A program made the translations under genes and the position numbers. Below, piece after piece: positions 1 through 6,166 of a DNA stretch of 8,416 nt. The stretch comes from SFWF01 sp045539095. GTDB taxonomy: Bacteria; Bacillota; Clostridia; Oscillospirales; Acutalibacteraceae. The notes under the pieces are model-generated. The model was not told the DNA's origin, searched no databases, and saw only the letters and a program-made list of their open reading frames with translations. Location: NCBI GenBank assembly GCA_045539095.1, contig JAZQER010000018.1, positions 1-8,416 on the forward strand, in the 5' to 3' direction. Position 1 is the stretch's first letter. Every line of letters begins with the position of its first letter.

Positions 1-580
1 CAACACCCGGAATATTATCCGAGGAGTCACCCATAAGGGCTTTCAGGTCTATCATCTGTTCGGGCGCAAGACCGTATTTTTCAAAAAGCGCCGCTTTATC
101 GTAGTTTGTTATCTCAGGACCGCCCATTTTTGTAGTTGCAAGAACTACGCGGACACGGTCTCCTATAAGCTGAAGCGCATCGCGGTCGCCTGTTGCAATA
201 GCGCAGTCATGCCCGTTTTTCTCGCACATATCGGCTAAAGTGCCTAAAATATCATCAGCCTCATAGCCCTCGCACTCTACTACCTTATAGCCCATAAGTG
301 TCAGCCATTCTTTTAAGGGCGCAAACTGCTCGAGCAGTTCGGGTGGTGTAGCGTGACGGCCCGCCTTATATTCGGCATATTTTTCGTGACGGAAGGTTGG
401 CTTTTTAACATCGAAGGCTATAGCAATACCGTCGGGGTTTTCGGATTCCTTTAGCTTGTTCAGAATATTTATGAAGCCGTAAACGGCATTGGTAAACTTG
501 CCGTCCTTAGTGGACAGCAGCTTTATTCCGTAAAACGCGCGGTTTATTATACTGTTTCCGTCAATGGCGAGCAGTTTCAT
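1..580 (-). CDS. polA: DNA polymerase I, N-terminal 5'-3' exonuclease domain (partial)
   Basis: The minus strand read from ATG at 580 gives 193 codons with no stop before the window edge, so the C-terminal part of the gene lies outside. The visible part is the 5'-3' exonuclease (FEN-like) domain of Pol I, which removes RNA primers and damaged DNA during lagging-strand maturation and repair. The N-terminus MKLLAIDGNS carries the first metal ligand (Asp7). GYEADDILGT (105-114), ATGDRDALQL (129-138) and LMGDSSDNIPGV (182-193) are the further acidic metal-binding and helix-hairpin-helix entry motifs of this family. The start is fixed by the conserved N-terminus, although the ribosome site is weak (a GGGG tract about 13 nt upstream). 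The gene is divergent from dusB. Whether the proofreading and polymerase domains follow cannot be seen; some bacteria carry a stand-alone exonuclease, so full-length polA is inferred. Confidence 0.93.
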   Translation of the reverse strand, partial: MKLLAIDGNSIINRAFYGIKLLSTKDGKFTNAVYGFINILNKLKESENPDGIAIAFDVKKPTFRHEKYAEYKAGRHATPPELLEQFAPLKEWLTLMGYKVVECEGYEADDILGTLADMCEKNGHDCAIATGDRDALQLIGDRVRVVLATTKMGGPEITNYDKAALFEKYGLAPEQMIDLKALMGDSSDNIPGV

Positions 581-615
581 AAACAAACAAAACCCCAACA
601 TACAATATTTATTTT

Positions 616-644
616 ATTATACCAAAACTTTTGTATAATGTCAT
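616..644 (-). promoter_or_regulatory. sigma-A promoter of polA
   Basis: On the minus strand ATGACA (644-639) is followed by 17 bp and then TATAAT (621-616), with an extended -10 TGG just before it. The start of transcription would fall near 609, giving a leader of about 30 nt before the polA ATG at 580. Prediction from consensus only. Confidence 0.65.
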
Positions 645-659
645 TATAAATTTTTGTAT

Positions 660-688
660 TTGACTAAAGTTTTTTTATATTATATAAT
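660..688 (+). promoter_or_regulatory. sigma-A promoter of dusB
   Basis: TTGACT (660-665), a 17-bp spacer rich in T, then a perfect TATAAT (683-688). Transcription should start about 6-9 nt after the -10 box, at 694-697, which is immediately before the dusB ATG at 698. The spacing implies a leaderless or nearly leaderless mRNA. The site is back to back with the polA promoter and does not overlap it. Confidence 0.7.
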
Positions 689-697
689 CACTATGAT

Positions 698-1666
698 ATG
701 AAGATAGGAAATGTTGAAATCAAAGGATATGCAGCCCTCGCGCCCATGGCAGGAGTAGCCGACAGAGCGATGAGGGAAATATGTGACAGCTTCGGCGCAG
801 CCTATTCGGTCGGAGAGCTTACCAGCGCTAAGGCGATAACCCTCGGCGACCATAAGTCGCCACTACTTTTACAAAAGGGAAACGAGAGGATTTTTGCAAG
901 TCAGCTTTTCGGCTATGAGCCCGAGGTTATGGCAGAAGCGGCAAAGGTTGCAGAGACTTTTTGTCCTGATTTTATCGACATAAATATGGGTTGTCCTGCT
1001 CCGAAGGTAGCTAACAACAAGGGTGGAAGCGGACTGCTCAGAGAACCGTTATTGGTGGGTAAAATAGTCCGCGCAGTGTCCGATGCGGTAAAGCTTCCCG
1101 TTACGGTTAAAATCCGCTCAGGCTGGGATGAAAGCTCAAAAAATGCCGTAGAAATTGCAAAAATATGTGAGGCGTCAGGCGCCGCCGCTATTACCGTACA
1201 TGGCAGAACCAGAGCGCAGATGTATGCACCGCCGTGCGATCTTGATATTATCAGAGATGTCAAAAAGGCGGTGAAAATTCCCGTAATCGGAAACGGCGAT
1301 GTCGTAGACGGCGCTTCGGCTAAATATATGTATGAATATACGGGCTGTGATTTTGTTATGGTGGGCAGAGCCGCAAACGGTCAGCCATGGGTATTCAGTC
1401 AGATAAACGACTATATGGAAAAGGGTATCGTAACCGAGCGACCGCCTCTGGAAGAGAGACTTCGCATATTGCTTTCTCAGATAGAGCTAATGAAAAAATA
1501 CAAGTCGGATATCACCGTTATTTTAGAAGCCAGAAAGCATACAGCATGGTATATGAAGGGTGTAAAAAATGCCGCAAAGCTCAGACGGATGTGCGGCGAA
1601 ATAAAAACTCTTTCGGATATTGAGATAATATGTGAAAAAGCACTTGCCGAAGGCGAGGATATATGA
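698..1666 (+). CDS. dusB: tRNA-dihydrouridine synthase, DusB family
   Basis: A 322-residue FMN- and NADPH-dependent enzyme that reduces specific uridines in the tRNA D-loop to dihydrouridine in the cytoplasm. The N-terminal TIM barrel starts with the family-typical MKIGNVEIKG and LAPMAGVADR (14-23, FMN phosphate/ring contacts). NMGCP (96-100) holds the catalytic Cys99. VKIRSGW (137-143), HGRTRAQMY (168-176), GNGDV (198-202) and MVGRAANGQPW (221-231) complete the flavin and substrate pocket. RKHTAWYMKG (279-288) marks the C-terminal helical tRNA-binding domain. Length is normal for the family. No Shine-Dalgarno is visible before ATG 698, and an out-of-frame ATG lies at 693; the conserved N-terminus supports 698. 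The gene is followed after 42 bp by yebC, apparently in the same transcript, since no terminator or good promoter lies between. Confidence 0.95.
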   Translation: MKIGNVEIKGYAALAPMAGVADRAMREICDSFGAAYSVGELTSAKAITLGDHKSPLLLQKGNERIFASQLFGYEPEVMAEAAKVAETFCPDFIDINMGCPAPKVANNKGGSGLLREPLLVGKIVRAVSDAVKLPVTVKIRSGWDESSKNAVEIAKICEASGAAAITVHGRTRAQMYAPPCDLDIIRDVKKAVKIPVIGNGDVVDGASAKYMYEYTGCDFVMVGRAANGQPWVFSQINDYMEKGIVTERPPLEERLRILLSQIELMKKYKSDITVILEARKHTAWYMKGVKNAAKLRRMCGEIKTLSDIEIICEKALAEGEDI

Positions 1667-1694
1667 TAAAATAACAAAGTCAGAAAATTTAATT

Positions 1695-1700
1695 TGGGAG
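1695..1700 (+). promoter_or_regulatory. Shine-Dalgarno of yebC (decides start)
   Basis: TGGGAG lies 8 nt before ATG 1709. It overlaps an in-frame TTG at 1694 that would otherwise extend the protein by five residues. Because this stretch is the ribosome site, the ATG is the real start. Confidence 0.75.
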
Positions 1701-1708
1701 ATAATATT

Positions 1709-2434
1709 ATGTCCGGACATTCTAAATGGAACAATATTAAAAGAAAAAAGGAAAAGACCGATGCCGCAAAGGCGAAAATATTCACCAAGATAGGCAGAGA
1801 GATTTCCGTAATAGTAAAGCAGGGCGGACCTAATCCGCAGGAAAATTCAAAGCTGAAGGACGCCATAGCAAAAGCAAAGGCAGCAAACGTGCCTAACGAT
1901 AACATCGAGCGTATCATAAAAAAAGCCGCAGGTGAGGGCGGTGCAGATAATTACGAGGAGCTTATCTACGAGGGCTACGGACCGAACGGTGTTGCAGTCG
2001 TGGTAGAAACCCTAACCGATAACCGCAACCGTACCGCAGCCGATGTTCGTCACTATTTCGACAAGTGCCACGGCAACCTCGGACAGTCGGGCTCGGTTAT
2101 GTTTATGTTTGACCACAAGGGTCAGATAGTCATCGAAGCCGAAGGCAAGGATGAGGACACCGTTATGATGGACGCTCTTGACGCAGGTGCTGAGGACTTT
2201 AATTTCGATGGTGATGTCTTTGAGATAACAACCGCAGTAAATGACCTCGGTACAGTCCGCGATGCTCTTGAAGAAAAAGGCTACACCTTCCTTTCCGCCG
2301 AAGCGGCATACATTCCCCAGACAATGACAAAGCTCGAGGATGAAGAGGATATCAAGTGGATGGAGAGACTCATTGATATGCTGGAAGAAAACGACGATGT
2401 GCAGGAAATCTGGCACAACTGGGACGAGGAATAA
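1709..2434 (+). CDS. yebC: YebC/PmpR-family protein (translation/transcription regulator)
   Basis: A 241-residue cytoplasmic protein of the YebC/PmpR/TACO1 family. The start MSGHSKWNNIKRKKEKTDA is the hallmark N-terminus, followed by KIFTKIGREI, the helical-domain NVPNDNIERIIKKA, and YEGYGPNGVAVVVETLTDNRNRT at the heart of the fold. The C-terminus LIDMLEENDDVQEIWHN matches the family ending (DDVQxVYHN), so the protein is intact. Older literature treats members as DNA-binding regulators; newer work on YebC2/YeeI and TACO1 points to a translation factor that helps ribosomes through proline stretches. I infer the latter role is likelier here but the sequence does not decide it. It is co-directional with dusB (42-bp gap) and its TAA stop is followed within about 30 bp by a strong terminator. 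The stop codon itself lies inside the first copy of a downstream repeat. Confidence 0.95.
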   Translation: MSGHSKWNNIKRKKEKTDAAKAKIFTKIGREISVIVKQGGPNPQENSKLKDAIAKAKAANVPNDNIERIIKKAAGEGGADNYEELIYEGYGPNGVAVVVETLTDNRNRTAADVRHYFDKCHGNLGQSGSVMFMFDHKGQIVIEAEGKDEDTVMMDALDAGAEDFNFDGDVFEITTAVNDLGTVRDALEEKGYTFLSAEAAYIPQTMTKLEDEEDIKWMERLIDMLEENDDVQEIWHNWDEE

Positions 2435-2460
2435 CGGCATAATTTAACACAGAACACTTC

Positions 2461-2488
2461 AAAAGACCCGTTTTTCGGGTCTTTTTTT
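2461..2488 (+). terminator. Intrinsic terminator of dusB-yebC
   Basis: AAAAGACCCG (2461-2470) pairs with CGGGTCTTTT (2476-2485) around a five-T loop, and the run of seven T (2482-2488) provides the U-tail. This is a strong textbook rho-independent terminator 26 nt after the yebC stop. The A-rich left foot means it could also work on the minus strand. Confidence 0.93.
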
Positions 2489-2545
2489 AAGCGTTTTTTC
2501 ACCACTTGAAGTATCTGCATACGTCTTCACGGTGAAAAAACGCTT
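2489..2545. repeat. 15-bp perfect inverted repeat (hairpin)
   Basis: AAGCGTTTTTTCACC (2489-2503) is the exact complement of GGTGAAAAAACGCTT (2531-2545). The 27-nt interval contains an inner TGAAG/CTTCA pair (2507-2511 with 2525-2529). It lies directly after the yebC terminator. It lacks a T-run after either arm, so it is not an obvious terminator. Confidence 0.8.
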
Positions 2546-2655
2546 TCTGTGCTAAATTATGCGCGTTATTCAGTTGCCGTACATCTTCGTATAGGAGAAA
2601 AAGCCTCCTGTGCTAAATTCTGCCGGTTATAAAGTTCTAAAATAATAGCCTTGGA

Positions 2656-2663
2656 CATACCTT
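2656..2663 (+). promoter_or_regulatory. Possible sigma-E -10 element for spoIIIA
   Basis: CATACCTT resembles the sigma-E -10 consensus (CATACANT), which drives spoIIIA in the mother cell of Bacillus and Clostridia. The -35 region expected 14-15 bp upstream (about 2635-2641) is a poor match, and the leader would be only about 10 nt. Another weak candidate is CATACGTC at 2518-2525. Tentative. Confidence 0.3.
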
Positions 2664-2669
2664 TAAAAC

Positions 2670-2676
2670 GGGTGAT
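2670..2676 (+). promoter_or_regulatory. Shine-Dalgarno of spoIIIAA (decides start)
   Basis: GGGTGAT lies 4 nt before ATG 2681. The same kind of site (GGGGTGAT, GGTGAT) precedes the small minus-strand gene at 7901 and the XRE gene at 7993. It favours ATG 2681 over the in-frame TTG at 2651. Confidence 0.7.
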
Positions 2677-2680
2677 AAAT

Positions 2681-3601
2681 ATGAACGAAGTAAAATTTAA
2701 CAGTGCGGTTTTCGATTCCGCACTTTATCCGCTTCCTGAAAAGTTTGTATATGTTTTAAAAAAACTGCCTTTTTGTATAAAGAATTCTGCCTATGAGATA
2801 CGGCTTCGCGAGGGCAAGCCGGTTTCGCTTACCTGTGATAGGATATTCTATATTTCTGAGAACGCGGAGGCCAGTATCACGGTACCTAAAAAGCCTCTTA
2901 TAGCAAATTCTGAGGACCTTTACGAGCTGTTAACCAGACTTACGGGACATTCTGTGTATACGAGGGCGGAGGAGCTGAGAGAGGGCTTTGTTTCTATGAA
3001 AAACGGCCATCGGGCAGGGGTGTGCGGGCGGTTTCAAAGCGGATATTTCAGAGATATATCTTCGGTTAATATACGAATTGCGCGACAGCTTCCTGGCGCG
3101 GCTAAAAGTCTTTATAATAAGGTTGGCAAAGGGATACTTATAGCGGGTGCGCCGGGTAGCGGAAAAACTACGGTACTCCGTGACCTTGTAAGACATCTGT
3201 CTGACAGCGGGCGACGCATAAGTCTTATAGATACCAGAGGCGAGCTTGCGGCGGCAAGCGGAGGTAGAGCGACCCTTGATGTTGGGATAAATACCGATGT
3301 CATATCGGGAGGTAATAAGGCAAAGGGCGCCGAAATAGCCCTTCGCACCCTTTTCCCCGAGTATATAGCCTTTGACGAAATAGGCAATTCGGAGGAATTA
3401 GAGCTAGTTTCGGAAAGCTTTTTCTCGGGCATAGGCATAATTACGACGGCGCACGCGTCAAGCATTGAGGAGCTTTTGTCGAGAAGCGTGACATCAAAGC
3501 TTTTAGAGCTTGGAGCAATAGAGTATATAGCCCTTTTACCCGATAAGATAGGCGGTGAAATAACCGTAATGTCGGCAGAAAAAGAGAAGCTTTATGCTTA
3601 A
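2681..3601 (+). CDS. spoIIIAA: Stage III sporulation protein AA, secretion-type ATPase
   Basis: A 306-residue soluble P-loop ATPase of the GspE/PilB-like secretion ATPase superfamily. In the mother cell it is thought to energise the SpoIIIA-SpoIIQ channel that keeps the engulfed forespore active. Walker A is GAPGSGKTT (156-164); Walker B is YIAFDEIG (about 228-235) with Asp232-Glu233. LIDTRGELAA lies between them, and a TTAHASS segment, typical of the His-box of this class, follows. The N-terminal part (EIRLREGKPV, LTGHSVYTRAEELREGFV, GHRAGVCGR) is the conserved SpoIIIAA domain. ATG 2681 is chosen because of the GGGTGAT site. The 3' end overlaps spoIIIAB by 8 nt, indicating translational coupling. 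Length is close to the B. subtilis protein. Confidence 0.95.
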   Translation: MNEVKFNSAVFDSALYPLPEKFVYVLKKLPFCIKNSAYEIRLREGKPVSLTCDRIFYISENAEASITVPKKPLIANSEDLYELLTRLTGHSVYTRAEELREGFVSMKNGHRAGVCGRFQSGYFRDISSVNIRIARQLPGAAKSLYNKVGKGILIAGAPGSGKTTVLRDLVRHLSDSGRRISLIDTRGELAAASGGRATLDVGINTDVISGGNKAKGAEIALRTLFPEYIAFDEIGNSEELELVSESFFSGIGIITTAHASSIEELLSRSVTSKLLELGAIEYIALLPDKIGGEITVMSAEKEKLYA

Positions 3602-4037
3602 AACGGTAGGGTGCATCCTTACGGTGGCGGTAGGCGCGGCTATTGGGATAAGGGCGGCTGACAGACTTCGCAGCCGATACAAAAAACTGCTTTCGCATTA
3701 TATCTATATAGGAGAGATTGCCGACCTTATGAGAAGGGGAGCACCGCTGGATGAGGTCTTTATGAGCGAAAGAGCAAATGGGCTTATAGTCGCCGACGGA
3801 TACCGTGTACAGGTGGCGCGTGAAGATTTAAAGTATGAGGACCAAAAACTGATTTCTGAATTTTTTTCAGGACTCGGAATGGGAGACTTAGAGGCGGGCA
3901 TTGCGCGGTGTGATACATATAAGGAGCTTTTACATAAACGGGTTTCGGAAGCTGAGCAGGAGATGAAGCAGAAGTCGCGTATTTACAGTCTGCTCGGAGT
4001 ATTTTCGGGCATTTTAATAGCTATTTTATTTGTGTAG
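3594..4037 (+). CDS. spoIIIAB: Stage III sporulation protein AB
   Basis: A 147-residue membrane protein, identified by position between spoIIIAA and spoIIIAC and by its layout. It has an N-terminal hydrophobic segment (about 4-20), a central charged helical region with a short LISEFFSGLGMGDLEAGI motif (conserved FGxxLGxxD-type in the family) and a C-terminal membrane segment (about 130-147). SpoIIIAB has been compared to GspF-type inner-membrane platform proteins of type II secretion and presumably contacts the ATPase AA. It is about 24 residues shorter than the B. subtilis protein, apparently in the region after the first membrane helix. The start overlaps the end of spoIIIAA; the purine-rich AAAGAGAAG just upstream serves as ribosome site. 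There is no sign of frameshift. Confidence 0.9.
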   Translation: MLKTVGCILTVAVGAAIGIRAADRLRSRYKKLLSHYIYIGEIADLMRRGAPLDEVFMSERANGLIVADGYRVQVAREDLKYEDQKLISEFFSGLGMGDLEAGIARCDTYKELLHKRVSEAEQEMKQKSRIYSLLGVFSGILIAILFV

Positions 4038-4049
4038 AGTGAGTTTACT

Positions 4050-4244
4050 ATGGATGTAGATTTTATATTTAAGGTGGCGGCGATAGGTATTATCGTCACG
4101 GTGCTTCATCAACTGCTTGTCCGTTCCGGACGAGAGGAACAGGCGATGCTGACAAGTCTTGCTGGACTTGTAGTGGTTTTACTGATGATAGTAGATGTAA
4201 TAGCTGAGCTTTTTGATACAGTCAAATCGGTTTTCGGTCTGTAG
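4050..4244 (+). CDS. spoIIIAC: Stage III sporulation protein AC
   Basis: A 64-residue integral membrane protein with two predicted membrane helices (about 5-23 and 33-54) joined by a short polar turn containing SGREEQA. The sequence MDVDFIFKVAAIGIIV and the turn are characteristic of SpoIIIAC, and the length matches the family (about 65-68). It is a core membrane subunit of the SpoIIIA complex, usually inseparable from AD. It follows spoIIIAB by 12 bp with only a weak GAGTGAG ribosome site, and ends 2 bp before spoIIIAD, so coupled translation is likely. Confidence 0.94.
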   Translation: MDVDFIFKVAAIGIIVTVLHQLLVRSGREEQAMLTSLAGLVVVLLMIVDVIAELFDTVKSVFGL

Positions 4245-4246
4245 CT

Positions 4247-4633
4247 ATGGAAATAGTATCAACTTTAGGTATCTGTATAACAGCGACAGTGCTGGCAGTG
4301 GTGCTTCGGCAGTATAAGGCGGAATATGCACTCGCCGTTGCGGCGGTGGCGGGCGTTATAATTTTTTTAAGCCTTATTTCATCGGTCTTTGAGCCCGTTT
4401 TAGAGCTTAGGGATATGCTTTATGACGCAGGCATTAAAGCATCGTATTTCACTGTTGCGCTTAAAACGCTCGGGATATGCTTTATTACGGGCTTTATCTC
4501 AGATATATGCCGCGATTTCGGACAAACCGCTCTTGCGGGATGGAGTGAAACAGCGGGAAAGTGCGCGATATTTATTATGTCGGTGCCGATTCTCGGAGAG
4601 CTGCTTAGCGCGGCGTACAGCTTTATCGGATAG
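4247..4633 (+). CDS. spoIIIAD: Stage III sporulation protein AD
   Basis: A 128-residue polytopic membrane protein homologous in general form to SpoIIIAC and normal in length for AD. About four hydrophobic segments are visible (about 4-20, 27-48, 66-85 and 105-126). The middle portion LKTLGICFITGFISDICRDFGQTALA is the conserved family region. It is presumed to form part of the membrane base of the SpoIIIA channel. Its start lies 2 bp after the spoIIIAC stop and its own stop is 4 bp before spoIIIAE. A longer upstream reading of the spoIIIAE frame runs inside this gene but is not coding. Confidence 0.94.
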   Translation: MEIVSTLGICITATVLAVVLRQYKAEYALAVAAVAGVIIFLSLISSVFEPVLELRDMLYDAGIKASYFTVALKTLGICFITGFISDICRDFGQTALAGWSETAGKCAIFIMSVPILGELLSAAYSFIG

Positions 4634-4637
4634 GAAA

Positions 4638-5741
4638 ATGAAAAAAGTAATATGTGTGATTGTTTTAATATTTTTGTTCGGTTTTTCGGTGTCAGCAGAG
4701 GAAAATACCTATTATGAACAGTACAAGGCAAGCGGAGCCGAAGAGCTTGAGGGCTTACTGTCTGATGATGTTAGGGATTTTTTTTCTTCTTTTGAGATAG
4801 ACCCCGAGGACCCTGATTGGGTGAATAAAATAACCGCAGAAAGCATATTTTCGCAAATAGGTACATTTTTAAAGGAGGGCGGCAGAGGGCCATTCAGAGC
4901 TTTGGCGCAGATGCTTGGAATAATCGTTTTATATGCCGCAGCAAATCTTTCGGAGAGACTTTCGAAATATAAAAACGCCCTTTCATATATTTTCATTCTT
5001 ATAACTGCGGCTGGGGTACTGCTACCATTATTTTCACTTATATCATCTGTCACGGCGGCAATAAAGGGCACAGCGACCTTTATGACCTCGTTTGTTCCGA
5101 TATATGCAGGCATACTGACGGTAGGCGGTAGGGGGCTTACGGCGTCGGGGATGAGCTTTTTATTGCTTTTTGCGGCAGAGGCGGTAAATATGATAGCATC
5201 CTTTGTTATACTGCCGCTGATGGGCTGCTATCTCGGTATGGGACTTGTCAGCGGAATAACAACGGGTGGCGGAGCCTTAGCGCTCGGAGAAACGGTCAAA
5301 AAAGCGGCAACATGGCTGTTTTCTCTGGCTCTGACAGTCTTTTTGGGGCTTTTGTCGATACAAACGGCGGTTAACGCATCAGCCGACAGCGCGGGGCTTC
5401 GTACTGTGAAATTTGTACTAAGCTCGCTTGTGCCTGTTACAGGCGGCGCGCTTTCCGAGTCGATGACCACCTTGACCTCTTCAATGAAGCTGCTTCGCTC
5501 ATCGGTCGGAATGTACGGGGTACTGGCGCTGGGTTTAGGTGTGCTGCCTATAGTGCTCGAATTATTACTCTGGCGGCTTTCGCTTTTTCTTGTGGGTGCC
5601 GCGGCAGAGCTTTTTGGAGTAAAGGAAGGGGTAGAGCTTTTCAAATGCGCAGATCACGTGCTTTCGACACTACTCGGAGTAATACTTTTTACGGCATCGC
5701 TTTTTATAATATCGCTTGCCGTAGTTACAAATAGCGGATAA
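4638..5741 (+). CDS. spoIIIAE: Stage III sporulation protein AE, polytopic membrane channel component
   Basis: A 367-residue membrane protein, the largest of the operon. It begins with a signal peptide (MKKVICVIVLIFLFGFSVSA, cleavage likely after Ala20), then an acidic extracytoplasmic segment (about 21-85), then six to seven hydrophobic helices between about 88 and 363. The motif LRTVKFVLSSLVPVTGGALSE (254-274) and the preceding helices GLVSGITTGGGALALGE (202-218) are typical of SpoIIIAE, thought to be the permease-like part of the SpoIIIA-SpoIIQ channel. B. subtilis SpoIIIAE is slightly longer (about 400). The frame is open upstream to 4422, but that stretch overlaps spoIIIAD; ATG 4638 with AGGA just before it gives the signal peptide and is the right start. 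The stop overlaps the spoIIIAF start (TAATG). Confidence 0.95.
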   Translation: MKKVICVIVLIFLFGFSVSAEENTYYEQYKASGAEELEGLLSDDVRDFFSSFEIDPEDPDWVNKITAESIFSQIGTFLKEGGRGPFRALAQMLGIIVLYAAANLSERLSKYKNALSYIFILITAAGVLLPLFSLISSVTAAIKGTATFMTSFVPIYAGILTVGGRGLTASGMSFLLLFAAEAVNMIASFVILPLMGCYLGMGLVSGITTGGGALALGETVKKAATWLFSLALTVFLGLLSIQTAVNASADSAGLRTVKFVLSSLVPVTGGALSESMTTLTSSMKLLRSSVGMYGVLALGLGVLPIVLELLLWRLSLFLVGAAAELFGVKEGVELFKCADHVLSTLLGVILFTASLFIISLAVVTNSG

Positions 5742-6166
5742 TGAACGGGATAAAAGAATTAGCTTTGATATTTTGCGCCGCAAGTGTCCTTTCCGGAGGA
5801 CTGCGGTTACTCGGAGGAGGCGCGCTTCAAAAAAGCGCGGGATATATACTCTCTCTCATAATGCTGACAAGTGTGGTTATCGCTATTGGCCGTACCGATA
5901 TTGATTTTAATATCAGCGTAGAGCAAAGCTCTGCCTCGGCGACTGATGCAGAAGAGTCTATGAGTGAGTATCAGGCAGAGTATATCTGCAAGCGCCTTCT
6001 CGACGAAAAGGGAATAATTTATGAAAAAATCACAGCAGATGCTACTAAAACCGACGACGGCGGCATAGTTATTAATGAAATAACAATTAAAGGAGCAGAT
6101 AAGGGTGAAGAAGCTGTAAATACAGTGGTAGCGAGCGGACTTACCGAAACGGTGATTTTAGAATGA
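5741..6166 (+). CDS. spoIIIAF: Stage III sporulation protein AF
   Basis: A 141-residue membrane protein with two N-terminal membrane helices (about 6-24 and 32-50) and a C-terminal domain of about 90 residues that would face the intermembrane space between mother cell and forespore. Identification rests mainly on position between AE and AG, the two-helix start (MNGIKELALIFCAASVL, LQKSAGYILSLIMLTSVV) and the small ring-fold-like ending. B. subtilis SpoIIIAF is about 206 residues, so this is a compact form. The TAATG junction with spoIIIAE and the ATGA overlap with spoIIIAG imply strict translational coupling on both sides. Confidence 0.9.
   Translation: MNGIKELALIFCAASVLSGGLRLLGGGALQKSAGYILSLIMLTSVVIAIGRTDIDFNISVEQSSASATDAEESMSEYQAEYICKRLLDEKGIIYEKITADATKTDDGGIVINEITIKGADKGEEAVNTVVASGLTETVILE

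Larger units (their letters stand above)
2431..2630. repeat. Three-copy 22-23-bp repeat cluster (one inverted, two direct)
   Basis: A unit beginning CTGTGCTAAATT and ending GTTAT occurs directly at 2547-2569 and 2608-2630. It occurs inverted at 2431-2452, where it starts ATAACGGCATAATTTA and includes the yebC stop. The inverted copy differs from the complement of the 2547 copy by one 1-nt gap and one mismatch. The two direct copies sit in longer tandem units (about 2520-2569 and 2580-2630, period about 60 bp) that share TACRTCTTC at their left ends. The outer copies can pair around the terminator and a second hairpin, giving a branched structure of about 139 nt. This could be a small MITE/REP-type element; no target duplication is evident. 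Confidence 0.7.

Noticed and set aside
913..1263. Long antisense ORFs inside dusB, and similar ones inside yebC and the spoIIIA genes
   Set aside because: They are opposite-strand shadows of well-recognised genes, with no ribosome sites or recognisable protein features.
1694..1708. TTG-initiated extension of YebC by five residues
   Set aside because: The TTG is within the TGGGAG ribosome site, and the family starts with MSGHSKW at ATG 1709.
2520..2630. Tandem repeats as a possible CRISPR array
   Set aside because: Only two imperfect direct copies about 60 bp apart with diverged sequence throughout; no regular repeat-spacer pattern and no cas genes.
2651..2680. TTG-initiated extension of SpoIIIAA by ten residues
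   Set aside because: ATG 2681 has a GGGTGAT site 4 nt upstream; the extension would cover that site and has no SD of its own.
2435..2680. Riboswitch or tRNA gene in the yebC-spoIIIAA gap
   Set aside because: No recognised aptamer core, T-box motif or cloverleaf could be found; the structure is explained by a terminator, an inverted repeat and the repeat cluster.
4422..4637. Upstream extension of SpoIIIAE by 72 residues
   Set aside because: It lies wholly within spoIIIAD in another frame; ATG 4638 gives a proper signal peptide and operon spacing.
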